DNA of 64,000 nt. It comes from Isochrysis galbana (lineage: Eukaryota > Haptophyta > Isochrysidales > Isochrysidaceae). Numbering within the stretch: the stretch's first letter is position 1; each line of letters starts with the position of its first letter. Positions 1-10,720 of this stretch are shown in pieces. The DNA lies in NCBI GenBank assembly GCA_018136815.1, contig CM030935.1, forward strand, positions 3,980,299-4,044,298, read 5' to 3'. Position numbers and translations under genes: made by a program. The notes under the pieces are model-generated. The model ran no database searches and was not told the origin of the DNA. It saw only the letters and a program-made list of their open reading frames with translations.

Positions 1-934
1 GGTGCGCGCGTCTGGCTTGTGGTGCCCGAGCGCTTGTTGTGTCACGTATGGCTGCGTCGGATTCTGTTGTGCCGTTACGCGCGATTGTACGTCCATTGGT
101 GTGGCCGCCTTTCAGGCGTGGTGTGTTTCGGGTTCCTCGGCTATCATGTGTGCCCCTCCTAGCTTGGTAGTTACCGCTAAGAGCTCTGCGCTAGGGACTA
201 GCTTGCCTTCATTCTACAAGTAATATTTGCTGGATCATGGTCCGTATCTTACCCTCCATTCTATTTATCACGGTGGGGTGTCGCGGATGGCTTGCGTCGA
301 ATGGCGATTATTGGAAGGATAATAATTGTTGCTGCGGGTAGGGGGAGTCCGTCCCCGCGTCCCCGCGCCCGAGAGGGCCGGTTTCCCCCCTCTCGCTCTC
401 GCCCGCCGCCCGCCGGGATCCCCCGAAGATCCATTTCGGCCACCTCAGCGGCCTTCTCTCTTTCCCCACCCTTTTCGGTATCCCGGTATCCCCCAAGAGC
501 CAATGCCCCGGTGCCGCGGGGGGAGACCCCCTTCGTTTCCCCGTGCAGTCCCTATGCCCCCCTCCTTGTTTCTTACCTACCCCGGCTATTTCGCCTCATC
601 GAGGGACCGCCTTCATGTTTCAATTTGAAGCAGAAGATAATAGTAAAAAGGTGGCGCCGTCGGGTGCTGGTGTGGCGCGGCCGTCGGCCGCCGACGGCGC
701 TTCTTTATAAAGTACGTATGTGTATTTGAGAATCCCCGCCCGTTCTTGGAGCGTCTCGCGAGCTCGTTCTTTCTTTCCTTTACAAGTGAAGCAGTCGGTG
801 GAGCCGACGGGGAGTGACGGGGAATCCACCAGATGGTTTCATCGATCCCTGCTGCTGTAGCTTCTCGAGCTGTTTGTGCAGCGCCTAGGCTTCCGCACAC
901 CGGCTCTGCACTCACGACCCGCAAGTCGAACTGC
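1..934. other. Region without a supported gene
   Basis: I see no convincing gene here. Positions 350-530 are very C-rich, and open frames there are low-complexity by-products of base composition. Short frames at the extreme left end could be the tail of a gene outside the window, but nothing in them is recognisable. Confidence 0.5.
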
Positions 935-1706
935 ATGGCTCGCTACACGCTGGTGATCCTTTTCTCGCTTATGAGCTGCGCGTGCGCTGGACGGCTGGCT
1001 GCTCTCACCGACCGCACCACTTCGTCGGACCACTGCTCTGAGAGATGTGAGACATCTGGCTACCTTCGACGTGACGCTGATGTTGTGCTCGCCACTCCCG
1101 GATACTCCAAGCACAATGCCCGGAGCAGGAAAATGGCGATTCGCGGTGGATGCTCGGCGAATCCACACTGGCAGATCCATCATATGACGGAGCGGGAATG
1201 GTTTGCTCTTTGCGGCTGAACCATTGATTGTGATAGAAAGCAGGGCAGTACGGATCCATTATCCAATTCCTCATGCTTGGAGCACGCGGAAGCCAGAGCT
1301 GTATTTCAGCTACCACAGCGGCATGGTGTCAACGACGATGTCAGATGACTTTGGCTGGCTCGTCAACATTCGAATAGGCAGACCGCCTGTGGTCGACTCA
1401 ACTTGCTGCACGATGGGACACCCAATGACTTACTTCTGGCTTGCTTCCTTGCTGTGGCCAGTGTTTCACCAGGAACTGGAGCGACGCACTCACATCACCC
1501 TTCTCGCATGGTATATCTATGACTGCCGTGCGCCACCTCCTCGAATTTCTCATCTAAAAGAAGTCGTTCCCTCCTCGAGCCTGAGATTCGCTTGTTGTGA
1601 ACCATCGTCTCCCAAGGGGAAAGGAGGAAAGAGGCAAGAAACTGGGTTCGGCCAATTTCATTGCGCCTTTGGCCAGCTGCATTTCGCCGTTTTGTGGATG
1701 CTGTGA
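935..1706 (+). CDS. Possible secreted protein, unknown function
   Basis: An ATG at 935 opens a frame whose first residues (MARYTLVILFSLMSCACA) look like a cleavable signal peptide. The frame stops near 1219. A second frame from about 1243 to 1706 continues with aromatic-rich sequence (for example PELYFSYHSG and DDFGWLVNIRIG). The two can be joined by removing 1200-1239, a 40-nt GT-AG stretch, but that is shorter than any intron I trust in this window. I recognise no domain. The signal peptide and the non-repetitive sequence argue for a real gene; the weak splice site and lack of a family argue against it. Confidence 0.3.
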
Positions 1707-2238
1707 GTTTGTGGGTGTCGTGGCATTGCCGTTCGATGTTTTACCGCCACTCATTTGGTTGTCCCCTGTGCACCTTTACTAGGCTACTAGGCGGTTGGCA
1801 TTGTCTTTGTGTTACAGCTTAGTGAAATTTCGACGAGCTTGTATACTTTTTTGTCCTTTTGTGCTTGTTTGGGTGCATGTATGTCTTACGTACCTCTGAA
1901 CGCGCATGTCTCATTCACCTTGACTTTCTCTAGCCTGGTGCACCCAGACGCACGAACCTCGCTGCATGCCAGTGGCACATCCAGCAGCACTGTATACTGT
2001 ATATTGCTCAGAGAGACTGAAATCTAGGGCGGTCGGACAGGGGCTCCATTTTTTGACCGTGGCGCGATGCCCAATGAAAAAGCTCCAGGGGGGGGCCACC
2101 GGCCACCACGAAAATCTTCGACGAGAATCGGGATTGAATTGGTGCGATTCGACCCCCCTCATCACCCCTCACCCCCCTCAGTCACGCGCGCTCACGCTCT
2201 ACCCGTAAAAAGTTAAAAATTAAAATTTTAAAATTATA
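1707..2238. other. Intergenic stretch
   Basis: No gene is supported. The last 40 bases before 2239 are AT-rich, unlike the surroundings, and lead into the inverted-repeat element that follows. Confidence 0.5.
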
Positions 2239-2240
2239 TA

Positions 2241-3252
2241 CTACCTCCGTTCCATTACTCAGATGTCAAGGAGGCTTTAAACAATAACTGTCAGCTAGAC
2301 ACTAATATTGGGGCCCCGCCAAAGATGTTAGAGGGGAGAGGGTACATTGGGGCTTAACATGAACATTTTGTTTCATCTCAATAGTGTGATTCGCACCTAC
2401 GGACAAAGTCAAAAAGAAAGGAATTCTAATCAGTGTCAGTGTCCTCGAGCACATCACAGATCACGGCGGTGCGGCAAATCATACTCATTCGATCCCTCCA
2501 CCTCAACGATGCGCGCCAACACCAGGCTTTAGTTATTGAAGAGAGCACTAAATTCTTCAGGGGGTGTATTCATGCTGAATGCTTGCTCACAATTGCACAG
2601 TGGCAAGGCCACCAGCACCCTTGCGGCATGCCGGCAGACGTTCCGCCTCAGCCAGCCGCCAGCTGATGATGTTCGGCTGACCTCAGTCGGATAGCGCGGG
2701 CCAACATGATACTTCTCCCACAATGCCGCGTGCGCTCGCTGCCACTCCTTCCCATGCTTCGGCTCGGGCAGCCGCTCGCGCTCGTATGCTCGTATGCCAC
2801 AGCAATTGCCGCCTGGCAGTTCGGCGTCAACGACCACTGCCACTTCTTGGACGGTGGGGCCGCATCTTCCTTGGGCGTGCTGGGCGGCTCAGGAGGCTGC
2901 TCGGGAGAAGCAGGACGGCAGCGCCTCACAAAGTCGCCACCGGTGCGCCTCCCATGCTGCTGGGGCTCGACCACCTTCAGGCGCGCCATGCGGCCCGGCT
3001 CTCGCGAGAGAGGCGGAGCGGCGAGAGCTTTCGTGGCAAGGCGATCGGCCGTGTAGCTAGGGGGCGCCAAAATCGTGTTTGATCAATACTGAAAATATAA
3101 TATTCGGACGCCCTTGGTGGCTTTGGGTGCCAGATTTTTTGGTGGTCTTTCGCCCCAGTGTACCCGCTATTCCCCTCTCCACACGAATTTCTTTTATGTC
3201 AACTTTACTGTCCCTATTTTGGCGATGCGGTTCAGTAATGGAACGGAGGTAG
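2241..3252. mobile_element. Mariner-type non-autonomous TIR element
   Basis: A perfect 19-bp inverted repeat, CTACCTCCGTTCCATTACT, begins at 2241 and its reverse complement ends at 3252. Both ends are flanked by TA, the target duplication expected of Tc1/mariner transposons, and the repeat resembles the CTCCCTCCGT ends of Stowaway MITEs. The 1.0-kb interior has open frames on both strands, but none shows a DDE/DDD transposase, so the element is probably non-autonomous or has captured host sequence. A further copy of the terminal sequence (GGAACGGAGGTAG) lies at 56606-56618. Confidence 0.6.
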
Positions 3253-3254
3253 TA

Positions 3255-4130
3255 ATATTATCACCGCACACGCGGCCGCGGACCCACTACTTTTTTTCAC
3301 GCAGCAAACTTTTTACACCCCCACTCCCGCGGCCCTTCTCCGCTCGCCATCAGGCGACTCCCCCCGTTCATAGGTCTTGGTAAAAATATGCGACATATTC
3401 ATATTGAACTACGAACTCCATATTTGGGGCCATGCTACGCACAAACATCACAAGTATGTGACGCTCGACGTCATTGATGCAACATTTTGATCGATCGGAA
3501 GTGTGGCAGATCACCGTCGCCGTCAACGCAGACTCCAGAAGCTGAAGGTGATCACGCACACGCGCACACTCGCAACTTCATGCTACATGCTACAGGGCGT
3601 ACAATCTGGCACACAACCAGCGGGATTGTAAAAAAAAACTCCTTAACATTCTCACCGCGCGCGCGACCCTGCCACCTTCTACTGACGGCCGCGCCCGCAC
3701 CCTAAGGCTGCTGTGAATATAGTGCACGACCGGAGGGGCGTGTTTACCGCCCAGAGGGAGTCCCGTGCGTAGCACAACCGCCGTATTCGGTTGGCCTTAT
3801 GTCTAGGTCTCTGAAATTCTCAAGGGCCTCTTTCTAGAATGCCGGGAGTGCCGGGTTGCCTCTGAGGCTACCAGTCCTTCTCTTTGTCGGGACCGAGGAG
3901 AGAGAGAGAGCAGCGCCACTCCCCTCCCAGTTTGTGTTAGCTCTTAGATGAGAAGTTATACTGTTAGAGAGAGGGCGCCGCGCCCCCAAACTTGCAGCCC
4001 CCTTGTAGAGGGGGCCCAAACTTTTGACGAGCTCGAGCAGCCACCCAAACTTGCAGAAAATTTTGTAAAAGGAAAAGGATTTACCTGGCCCTACCCAAAC
4101 GTGACTCAAAATATTTGAAAGATACCTCGC
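3255..4130. other. Intergenic stretch
   Basis: No gene or repeat is supported between the TIR element and the TraB-domain gene. A GA-rich run lies at about 3896-3912. Confidence 0.5.
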
Positions 4131-5211
4131 CTACACCACTCGTGAGGTTGTCAAAATTTGTCTCACGCCATTTAAATGTGCCATCCCGAGAATCGCGACG
4201 ACAGTGCGTCCGCTCCGTCGAATCGAACCCGGCTTTCCTGTCCCCGATTCCGCCCGAGCTGTCGCCGCTCGCCGAATGTTTCGCGCAAGGACGTAGTTAC
4301 GCTCTTCGAGCAAACCGACCAAGAAGACGCGGCCGAGGAAGATTGTCTCGAGGACAGCAAAGGCCAGTGCCTCCACTAATTCAAGATAGATTTCATCTCC
4401 TGCTCCGTCCACCAGCGACGGATCAGCGGGATAGGCAAGACCAAGTGCAATGACTGCCACGAGCAGGGCAAAGATTGCTGGTGACTTGATAGCAATAGAA
4501 GTGGGGTATCGGAACAGAGCGAGCGGCGTGCCAAGCAACAACTCCGGTTGAAGAAGCGTCAAAAGGGATACGCCATTGCTTCGAGGAGCAGCAAGCTGCC
4601 CGACGCCTGCCCGCAGGTCGTCACCTATGCGATTCCAACCACCTAGGGATATTCAGGTCCCAAGAAAATCTCAGCATAACACAATACGTTGTGGACACAA
4701 ACGAGGATGGACAGAATGGGTTCGTGGCGCCGAGCGGGCTCAAATCATAATTAAACGCACCTGAAAACGGCGTGAGTACTTCGACCATCGTCGCGCCGGT
4801 CAGCTGGGCCATGCGGCGGGCAGTGTCCTCGATAGCCTGGTCTCCCAATGCAACTGGGCAGCCACACTCCTCAGCCACCTCGGCTGCTGCCTGCATCTCG
4901 TTGTCGAAGAGGGAGCGGAGAAAAGTGCCCTTCGGCTGATTTTTCATAGTGTTGTTCCACCGCGTCGGGCACGATTCGACCACCACCGAGCGCAGCGTGC
5001 CCGCCTCGGCCTCGGCATGCACTGCTTCAGCCGCGAGCTGGATGCTGCGCGGGTTGTAGTGCATGCTGCCGACGAGCACGACCTTCTGCTGGGTCTTGCA
5101 GTCAACGAAGCGAAGGATCGCACCGTCTTGCGGTGAGACCACCTGACCTATTGATGGCGCCGCGATCCTCAAGCCAGCGATGGCGGTGCCGAGCAGAAGG
5201 GACGCCGTCAT
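4131..5211 (-). CDS. TraB-domain protein (TraB/PrgY/GumN superfamily)
   Basis: Two exons read right to left: 5211-4761 and 4624-4131. The intron at 4625-4760 (136 nt, GT-AG) restores a frame running TPFS-GDDLRAG. The product is about 314 residues. Exon 1 carries the TraB N-terminal signature VLVGSMHYNP, then VVVESCPTRWN and GDQAIEDTARRM. Exon 2 ends with the family signature VVAILGMAHLNGV. Family members occur in bacteria, organelles and mitochondrial outer membranes and were proposed to be metalloprotease-like or regulators of membrane contacts; their biochemistry is unsettled. The N-terminus (MTASLLLGTAIAGLRIAAPS) is hydrophobic and could be a targeting signal. A motif AGTAGAGAAGAGA lies at 5264-5276 (minus), 53-65 bp upstream of the start. 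Confidence 0.85.
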
Positions 5212-5263
5212 CGCCGTGGGCGTGCGCTCGTCTCTCGTCTCTGGAACTCTAGCATTTCGATTT

Positions 5264-5305
5264 TCTCTTCTCTACTCCTACTCTAGAGTACTCTAGAGTA
5301 GAGGA
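5264..5305 (-). promoter_or_regulatory. Candidate promoter element of the TraB gene
   Basis: Read on the minus strand this holds AGTAGAGAAGAGA preceded by a palindromic CTCTAGAGTACTCTAGAG. Related sequences precede the genes starting at 10721, 23636, 45684 and 53227, which suggests a shared core promoter element. This is inferred from recurrence only. Confidence 0.35.
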
Positions 5306-5336
5306 AAGATTGTCCTAGAAGCTGCCGCTTCATGGG

Positions 5337-6190
5337 CGTCAGAGTTTTATTGTTGTGTTAGTATAATCTTAGTGCTGCGGGACCGAAGCCCTTCGACGGC
5401 AACGGAGCCCCTACCCCGCGATGGGGGTGTGCGCGGTTGGCGCATGGCTCGTCCGGTGTATGTGGCTAGGAATGCTAGCTAACAAGATGTCATACGACGC
5501 TATAAGTTCTAACGTGGTACCCCCGCCCCCGCCGAGAGGTCACCGCAATCTCCATGACACCAGCGCGCGCGTCGACGACCGGAAGAAATATCCCCTCTGT
5601 CGCCCCTTTGATGGGCAACGTGGTTTAAGCTTTGAACGTTTTGAACGTGAGATTGGTGTCTCTTTAGCCGCCATCCAGGCTGAAAACGAAGAAAATGATC
5701 TTGATCAAACTCGCCGCGGCACGGATATCGGAGGCGATGTTTGGGCTCAAACACACGGAAATCCCACTCAAGCACAAGCCAGGCTCAGAGCACGCCACAA
5801 CAAACGATTGTTCAAAGAGCTATCAACACCTAAGGGACCATATGTTCGCCAACTACTCCAACGACGGGCGCCAAGCATGGCTATTTCTTGAAAATCAGTG
5901 TCGAGTTGTTACCACCTCGCTCGAAATGATAGCTCTTGATCGACTCTGGTACGATGCTAACTTCGACACCGTTGGCATTGATGAGAATACCATCCATCTC
6001 TTCACACACCACCTTTTCGGTCTCAACTCTGATCGCCCAGCTACTCACCAAAAGACTCAAGAAGATTTCAGCATCAAGCTACTTCAGTGCCTATCTACAT
6101 GTGAGCATGGAGCACTTCAACTAGAAGCAATCAATGAGCTCCAAGGCACTCCGAGTACTTGGCGCTTCAAGAAAATCCTCCCTACGCCAC
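5337..6190 (+). mobile_element. LTR-element remnant, family LTR-B, with gag-like frames
   Basis: An LTR-like segment at about 5337-5514 (starting near GTCAGAGTTTTATTG and holding the block ATGGGGGTGTGCGCGG) is followed at 5515-5538 by the primer-binding-like sequence TGGTACCCCCG...GCCGAGAG, here with an extra CCCCCG. Downstream, frames at 5421-5891 and 5695-6477 look gag-like but are out of register, so the copy is broken. Other LTR-B copies lie at 62831-63037 (plus) and 56332-56527 (minus), with fragments at 23456-23504, 33364-33436 and 46121-46213. No reverse transcriptase is seen in this copy. Confidence 0.6.
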
Positions 6191-6329
6191 CTACTCCGGA
6201 TGGGACCGTTCCGCCGCCTCCAGCCTACGCGCGAGACTTTCATGCGAGGAGTTCGGCATCAGCGCTAACGATCTCGCCGACGGCGGCCCTAGACAAACAA
6301 GCGCGAACAAGCGCGAACAAGCACGAAGG

Positions 6330-6620
6330 TCCGAGGTCGATCGCGGATGCGACACCTCTGCCCCCTGAGCTGGCCTCTAGGAGCCTCCAGGCTCCAGGGG
6401 TCGCCAGGGGCCAGGGGCAGCTGCAGGCCTGTCGAAAATTATGTAAGTCCCGCACCTGTTTCCTGTTTACAGGATAAGTCGGGTCTGAGGCCGCCGCCAG
6501 CCCGGTAGGCATAGGAGGAAGGGGGGAACGGATCACCGGGGGAGGGGGGGGGGAGCGCAGGCTACTGGACCATATCTAAGCCCTTCACCCCGATCTAGTA
6601 GTGCACAGGGGGGAGCCGCC
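6330..6620 (+). repeat. Dispersed repeat fragments
   Basis: The stretch from about 6330 starts with GTCGATCGCGGATGCGACA, which recurs at about 38486 and 59333. Positions 6355-6490 match the right arm and flank of the foldback element at 47250-47480 (CCCCCTGAGCTGGCCTC, then CCTGTTTACAGGATAAGTCG). Positions 6500-6620 resemble the direct repeats at 54763 and 55812. Confidence 0.6.
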
Positions 6621-6920
6621 TGATGGCTGATGGCGGGGGCGGGGGGGAGAAAGAGAAAGAAGGGCCGGGGGAGTGGGGGTGTAGAAAGTATGCTACGTGT
6701 ACGTGTAGGTAGTGGTTCCATTCGCCGCGAGAACGGTAAGAATATTATGTTGTTTTCTTTTAGCGACGCAACGAGGGGGCGAGATCAGAGGACACCTAAT
6801 TAACCGTACACTAAGGCACATGGGGACTATGAGTTCCTTCTACTAGAAAACTCCAGACACTTTCCCTCTCGAGACCCTCCCCCCCCCCAAAAAAAAGTGG
6901 GAGCCCTGGGCTGCTCCGCG

Positions 6921-8351
6921 ATGGGCGGGAGCGTCACGCTCTCCCTCGCCTTGCTGCTCTGCAGCGGCACGGCCGGCGGCGCGGCGGTCCGGCCGGCGAG
7001 GCCAGCGCGTATGGTGCGTGTCTCAGTGCCGCGAATGGCTCAGGCAGCCGCCACGCTGCCCTCGCAGCGGCTGCTGCTTGGCACAGCCTTCCTGCAGAGC
7101 TCATGCTTCGGAGTCATCTCACAAGCGCTCCCGGCGGCGCTCATGATGCAGAGCGGCGCGGCAAGCAACATCGCCGCGGCGACCACCCTGGGAAAGCTCA
7201 CCTCAGCCGCCTCGGCTGCTGAGCTGTGCCTCTCCGGCACCTTTGGCCAGCTGTCCGACGCATTCGGCCGCAAGCCGCTCATGCTCTTCGCCCCGATGGT
7301 CTGCGCCCTCGCACGGTGCATGGTGGTTGCCTACCCGGTCGTGCCAATCCTTATCGCCGTCCGCTTTGTGACCAATCTTATGGTACCAATATTCTGGCTC
7401 TCATACAACGCTGCGATCGCAGACAGCCTAGCCAACGACACGACCCAGCTCGCGATAGTCTCATCTCGTGTCCAGGCCGCGATGGGCTTGGGCTATTCCC
7501 TCTCGACATTATTCGGCGGGTGGCTCACGGCGATCGACGTGCGGCTAGCTTACGCCGCCTCTTCATGCCTTGGACTGCTTGTCGCCTCTTGCGTCGCCTT
7601 CGGCCTCACCGAGACACTCGCACTAGAGCGGCGCAAACCGCTCATCTTGAAGCGAGTGAATCCGTTCGTATTTTTGGGCCTCTTCCAGCGGGGCGCGTTA
7701 GGCCGACGATTCTCTATCATTTTTGTATTGCAGTCGGCCGTCAATGGAATGGGCGACCTGTGGCAAGTTCTCGCTCGAGAGCTCCGGGGGTGGGGAGCCG
7801 CGCAATGTGGGACATTCGGTTCTTTTGCGGGCCTTGCAACAATGCTTGGAACTCTCATTACCGGCCCGGGGATGCGTCGGCTCGGCCCACGCGGTTTCAC
7901 GGTGGCGTCGTCCACGGCAAGCGCTGCCGCATCCATAACGCTTGGAACGACGACGTCCACATCGGCTGCGTTTGCTTCCATCGCGCCTATGGCCTTTGGC
8001 GCCGGAAAAATTCAACCTACTAATGCACGCCTCGCCAACCTTGCGGAGTTGCAAGGTGTTCCTCAAGGTCAGCTTGCCGCAGAGCGGTCCACGCTCACTG
8101 CCGTCGTGCGGGTGCTCTCGCCATCTCTCTACGCCGCTCTCTTTGCCTTCGGAGCGACGCATGGATGTGTCGCGCTTCCATTCTATCTCAGTGCTTCCTT
8201 CTTGTTGCTGTCGGCGGTAGTCTCGCTAACAGTGCCCAAGTCAGATTGGGGACAACCTCGAAAGGTTGAGTCAGGGGCCGAGGGCGGCTCTCCGTTGGAC
8301 AAAGCTGTCGAGAGGCGTGTGGTCGACCCTCCTGAAGTGAAAACCAAGTGA
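6921..8351 (+). CDS. Major facilitator superfamily transporter
   Basis: An intronless frame encodes 476 residues from the ATG at 6921; the frame is also open upstream but without an ATG. Residues 1-40 are a hydrophobic segment followed by Arg/Pro-rich sequence, so a signal or plastid-type targeting peptide is likely. The loop motif GQLSDAFGRKP at residues 109-119 is the MFS motif A between helices 2 and 3, of the type seen in TetA-like drug/H+ antiporters. About twelve hydrophobic segments follow, with a hydrophilic tail. Expected role: membrane transport of an unidentified small solute. The substrate cannot be read from the sequence. The high G+C at third positions fits the other native genes. 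Confidence 0.85.
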   Translation: MGGSVTLSLALLLCSGTAGGAAVRPARPARMVRVSVPRMAQAAATLPSQRLLLGTAFLQSSCFGVISQALPAALMMQSGAASNIAAATTLGKLTSAASAAELCLSGTFGQLSDAFGRKPLMLFAPMVCALARCMVVAYPVVPILIAVRFVTNLMVPIFWLSYNAAIADSLANDTTQLAIVSSRVQAAMGLGYSLSTLFGGWLTAIDVRLAYAASSCLGLLVASCVAFGLTETLALERRKPLILKRVNPFVFLGLFQRGALGRRFSIIFVLQSAVNGMGDLWQVLARELRGWGAAQCGTFGSFAGLATMLGTLITGPGMRRLGPRGFTVASSTASAAASITLGTTTSTSAAFASIAPMAFGAGKIQPTNARLANLAELQGVPQGQLAAERSTLTAVVRVLSPSLYAALFAFGATHGCVALPFYLSASFLLLSAVVSLTVPKSDWGQPRKVESGAEGGSPLDKAVERRVVDPPEVKTK

Positions 8352-9196
8352 CTTCTTGCTCATAGGGAGCGGCGCCTTCAAATCATCCCGTGACTCGTAC
8401 TTTGGATCATGTGCCCTTACATCAGAATGCACTACGCGCAAGTTTACCAACGTCCGAACGTGGGTACGTTGTGCAACATGTGTAGAGACCATGCTGTGTT
8501 TCGGCGGATGCCTGGGGATCGCGAAATCATTCGAATTCCTCAACAGACAAAAGTCACTACCATGCCCGTAAGGCAATAAAATCGGCTGGCGTCTAGAGAG
8601 GCCAAACCATTGGCCTAGCAACGCCATGATCACCACACGCTCCTTTTTTCTTTACATGCTCGCTTGAAGCTCCCCTATTCGTTGCCCATTGAGGTGCTCC
8701 ATGGGTCATTTTTAGAATCAAAGTTAAACTGGGCGGCCGTCACGTCTCTGTCGTGGCCCTGGGGGTAACCATATATATTGGAGCGCCACGCCCGGGTTCC
8801 CTAACTCCGCCCCGTCATCTAGAGGTGAGGGAGCTTGGGTGAAGGTGAAGGCAAAAAAACATCGCTGCATCATGGGGTAAAAATGTTTTTTTCGCGGGAC
8901 AGGGGTAAGTTTTCCCCCTAGCTTCCCCCCCCGCGCAATCCGAAGTGGGAGCGGAGCGATGGCGACCGACCCGCTGGGACAGGCCGACCTTCGCCGCGCT
9001 CCAGCGAGAGTGCGTCGGAGCGGTCAGCCCACCATTTTTGCTGGGGCTCGGACAAGATGGCCACGGGTGACCCGTGGGCGGTCTCACCGGTGTTTCGCGC
9101 CACCGCATTCGACCGTTTTTTCTTTAACCTGCCCACGCAGCATGGCTGCCAACCCCACCACAGCACCCAATATGCCCCCGGCTGAGGGGACAGAGA
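8352..9196. other. Intergenic stretch
   Basis: No gene is supported. AATAAAA occurs at 8575, 220 bp after the MFS stop, and could serve polyadenylation. Nothing else is recognisable. Confidence 0.4.
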
Positions 9197-9602
9197 ATGA
9201 CTTGCCAACACAGGCCTACACGCACGCACAGCACACTAGAAATCAACGGTGCGCTCCCGGCTAGCACTCTAACTGGCCTGCCCGCGCACTCCAAACGCGC
9301 ACTCCAGCTGCAGAAAGTTGATCTCAGCGTTTGGAGCGCTGCGCACGTAGGCATGCACTTGCAATCGACCGATGTGCTGCACAAGTACATGAGCTTCACG
9401 GACTCGCTCACAGAGGAACAGCGGGCACTTTTTGGTGAATTCCTGGCGGCGCAGACCGACGTACTCAACTGCGCAAGATATAGGAGCAGAGTTATTCGAC
9501 ATCAGCGAGTTGGACGACATGCGCGAGCAGCAGCCGTGTCAGAAGTTCTACTCACCTGGTTCAGCGGAGGCGCTCGCGCTCGCTTCGGTGGCGCGGCGGT
9601 AG
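9197..9602 (+). CDS. Possible small protein, unknown function
   Basis: A frame from the ATG at 9197 runs through amphipathic sequence such as SLTEEQRALFGEFLAAQTD. A second frame starting at 9492 reads LFDISELDDMREQQ and stops at 9602. Removing 9461-9491 (31 nt, GT-AG, phase 0) joins them into about 124 residues. An intron this short would be unusual; a one-base sequence error is an alternative. Upstream in-frame exons are possible, since an ATG at 9141 opens another short frame. No family is recognised. Its 3' end overlaps the C-terminal coding region of the converging acyl-CoA-binding gene. Confidence 0.35.
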
Positions 9603-10577
9603 TCGCGGCCCGATCGGCCGGCGCGGCGGGGGTGACGGCAGGGGAGGAGGGGAGCGACGCGCGCTCCATGACCCTATCTTTTTAAAGATAGTTGCTTTAC
9701 GGGCATCCAATTCCAATTCCATTGATGCACTGGAACGCCAACCGTGCTGACCACCTTCTAAACTCCACATCGACTCAATAGTATACACAACAATACCGAT
9801 AGACAGGACTGCGCTAGCCGTCATCAGAGCACTCGACTGAGTGGCCGCTCCGGCCGTTGAGGAATCTGAATTCGAGTGTAAGGCCGAATGGCGAGAACTA
9901 CTATGCGTAGCTGACGGAGTAGAATGATGAGAGCGAACGTGTCTTGCATGCGCCGGCACGATTGCACGTGTGGCACCATGAGGGCGACCTGCGAATTGTA
10001 CTTTCAACAAGCCAACAAGCACACAATACAGGCGAGAGGCGGCCGGGGTCTCAGCCTGCAGATCGGGCTACTCAGCTACTGTCTGATTTCTTACGCCCAG
10101 CGGTGTGGCACGGGTGCTAGTTTGCCGAATCCAATGAACTCGAACCAGCCATCTGAGTATGGCGTATGGCACAACAGAGCGGCCAATGATCAGATACAGG
10201 TACTCACCTCAGAGAAGAGCGACCTCATGCCATTCCACGCCTCCCACTTTGCCCTCTCTTTCACATTGACCCTTGATGGCCCTGCCTGCGGCGCGGCGCC
10301 GCACGTCGACTGCTTGTACGCGGCATAGAGCTGGAGCGCCGCCTCGTCAGAGAACGAAAGATGGTGCCTGCGTGCAGCCACGAGCGAATTCACCCACTGC
10401 TGCGCCTGCGTGAACGCGTGAGCGTCAGCTGGGCTGTCGGCGTGTACGGCGGCGGCGACCAGCTGCTCGAGCGCACCCTTGGCTGGCGCCTTGAGCCGAA
10501 TCGCTCCTGAACGAACGTCCTCGGCTCGCCGGCCGGGACGGAAGGGATGGGGCGACACGAGCCGAGCGCGCGGCAAA
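9561..10577 (-). CDS. Acyl-CoA-binding domain protein with C-terminal membrane segment
   Basis: The exon at 10577-10208 encodes an acyl-CoA-binding domain. It contains ALQLYAAYKQSTCG and KERAKWEAWNGMRSL, which match the ACBP core motifs YKQAT and KWDAW. ACBPs bind long-chain acyl-CoA esters and shuttle them between membranes. A second exon at 10055-9561 joins in phase 0 after a 152-nt intron (10056-10207) and begins AETPAASRLYCVLVG, completing helix 4. A linker rich in His and Ser follows, then a hydrophobic segment (ASAVLSIGIVVYTI) and a basic, proline-rich tail. This resembles membrane-anchored ACBPs such as animal ACBD5. No ATG is present in the first exon's frame, so an upstream exon is missing from this model. 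Confidence 0.75.
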
Positions 10578-10593
10578 CTGAGGTCTCAGATAC

Positions 10594-10640
10594 GAGAAAC
10601 TGCTGAGAGTAGAGAAGAGAAAAGTAGAGTAGCTCTTCTC
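10594..10640. promoter_or_regulatory. Candidate shared promoter between divergent genes
   Basis: The interval between the acyl-CoA-binding gene and the secreted protein at 10721 holds AGTAGAGAAGAGA at 10608-10620 and a second GTAGAGTAG. The same 13-mer occurs upstream of the TraB gene. Confidence 0.35.
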
Positions 10641-10720
10641 TAGAAGGAACCAAGGAGTCGGAAGTGACAAAGGGAAGGGGTGTTGGTTCGACGCGCCTGC
10701 GCCATCCGCCTGTGGCCGCG

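Noticed and set aside
261..936. Pro/Arg-rich frames on both strands
   Set aside because: Low-complexity frames in C-rich DNA; no domain or splice logic.
9681..9698. Hairpin CTATCTTTTTAAAGATAG as a rho-independent terminator
   Set aside because: Eukaryotic context; it lies within the coding exon of the ACBP gene (phase-consistent lysine-rich sequence).
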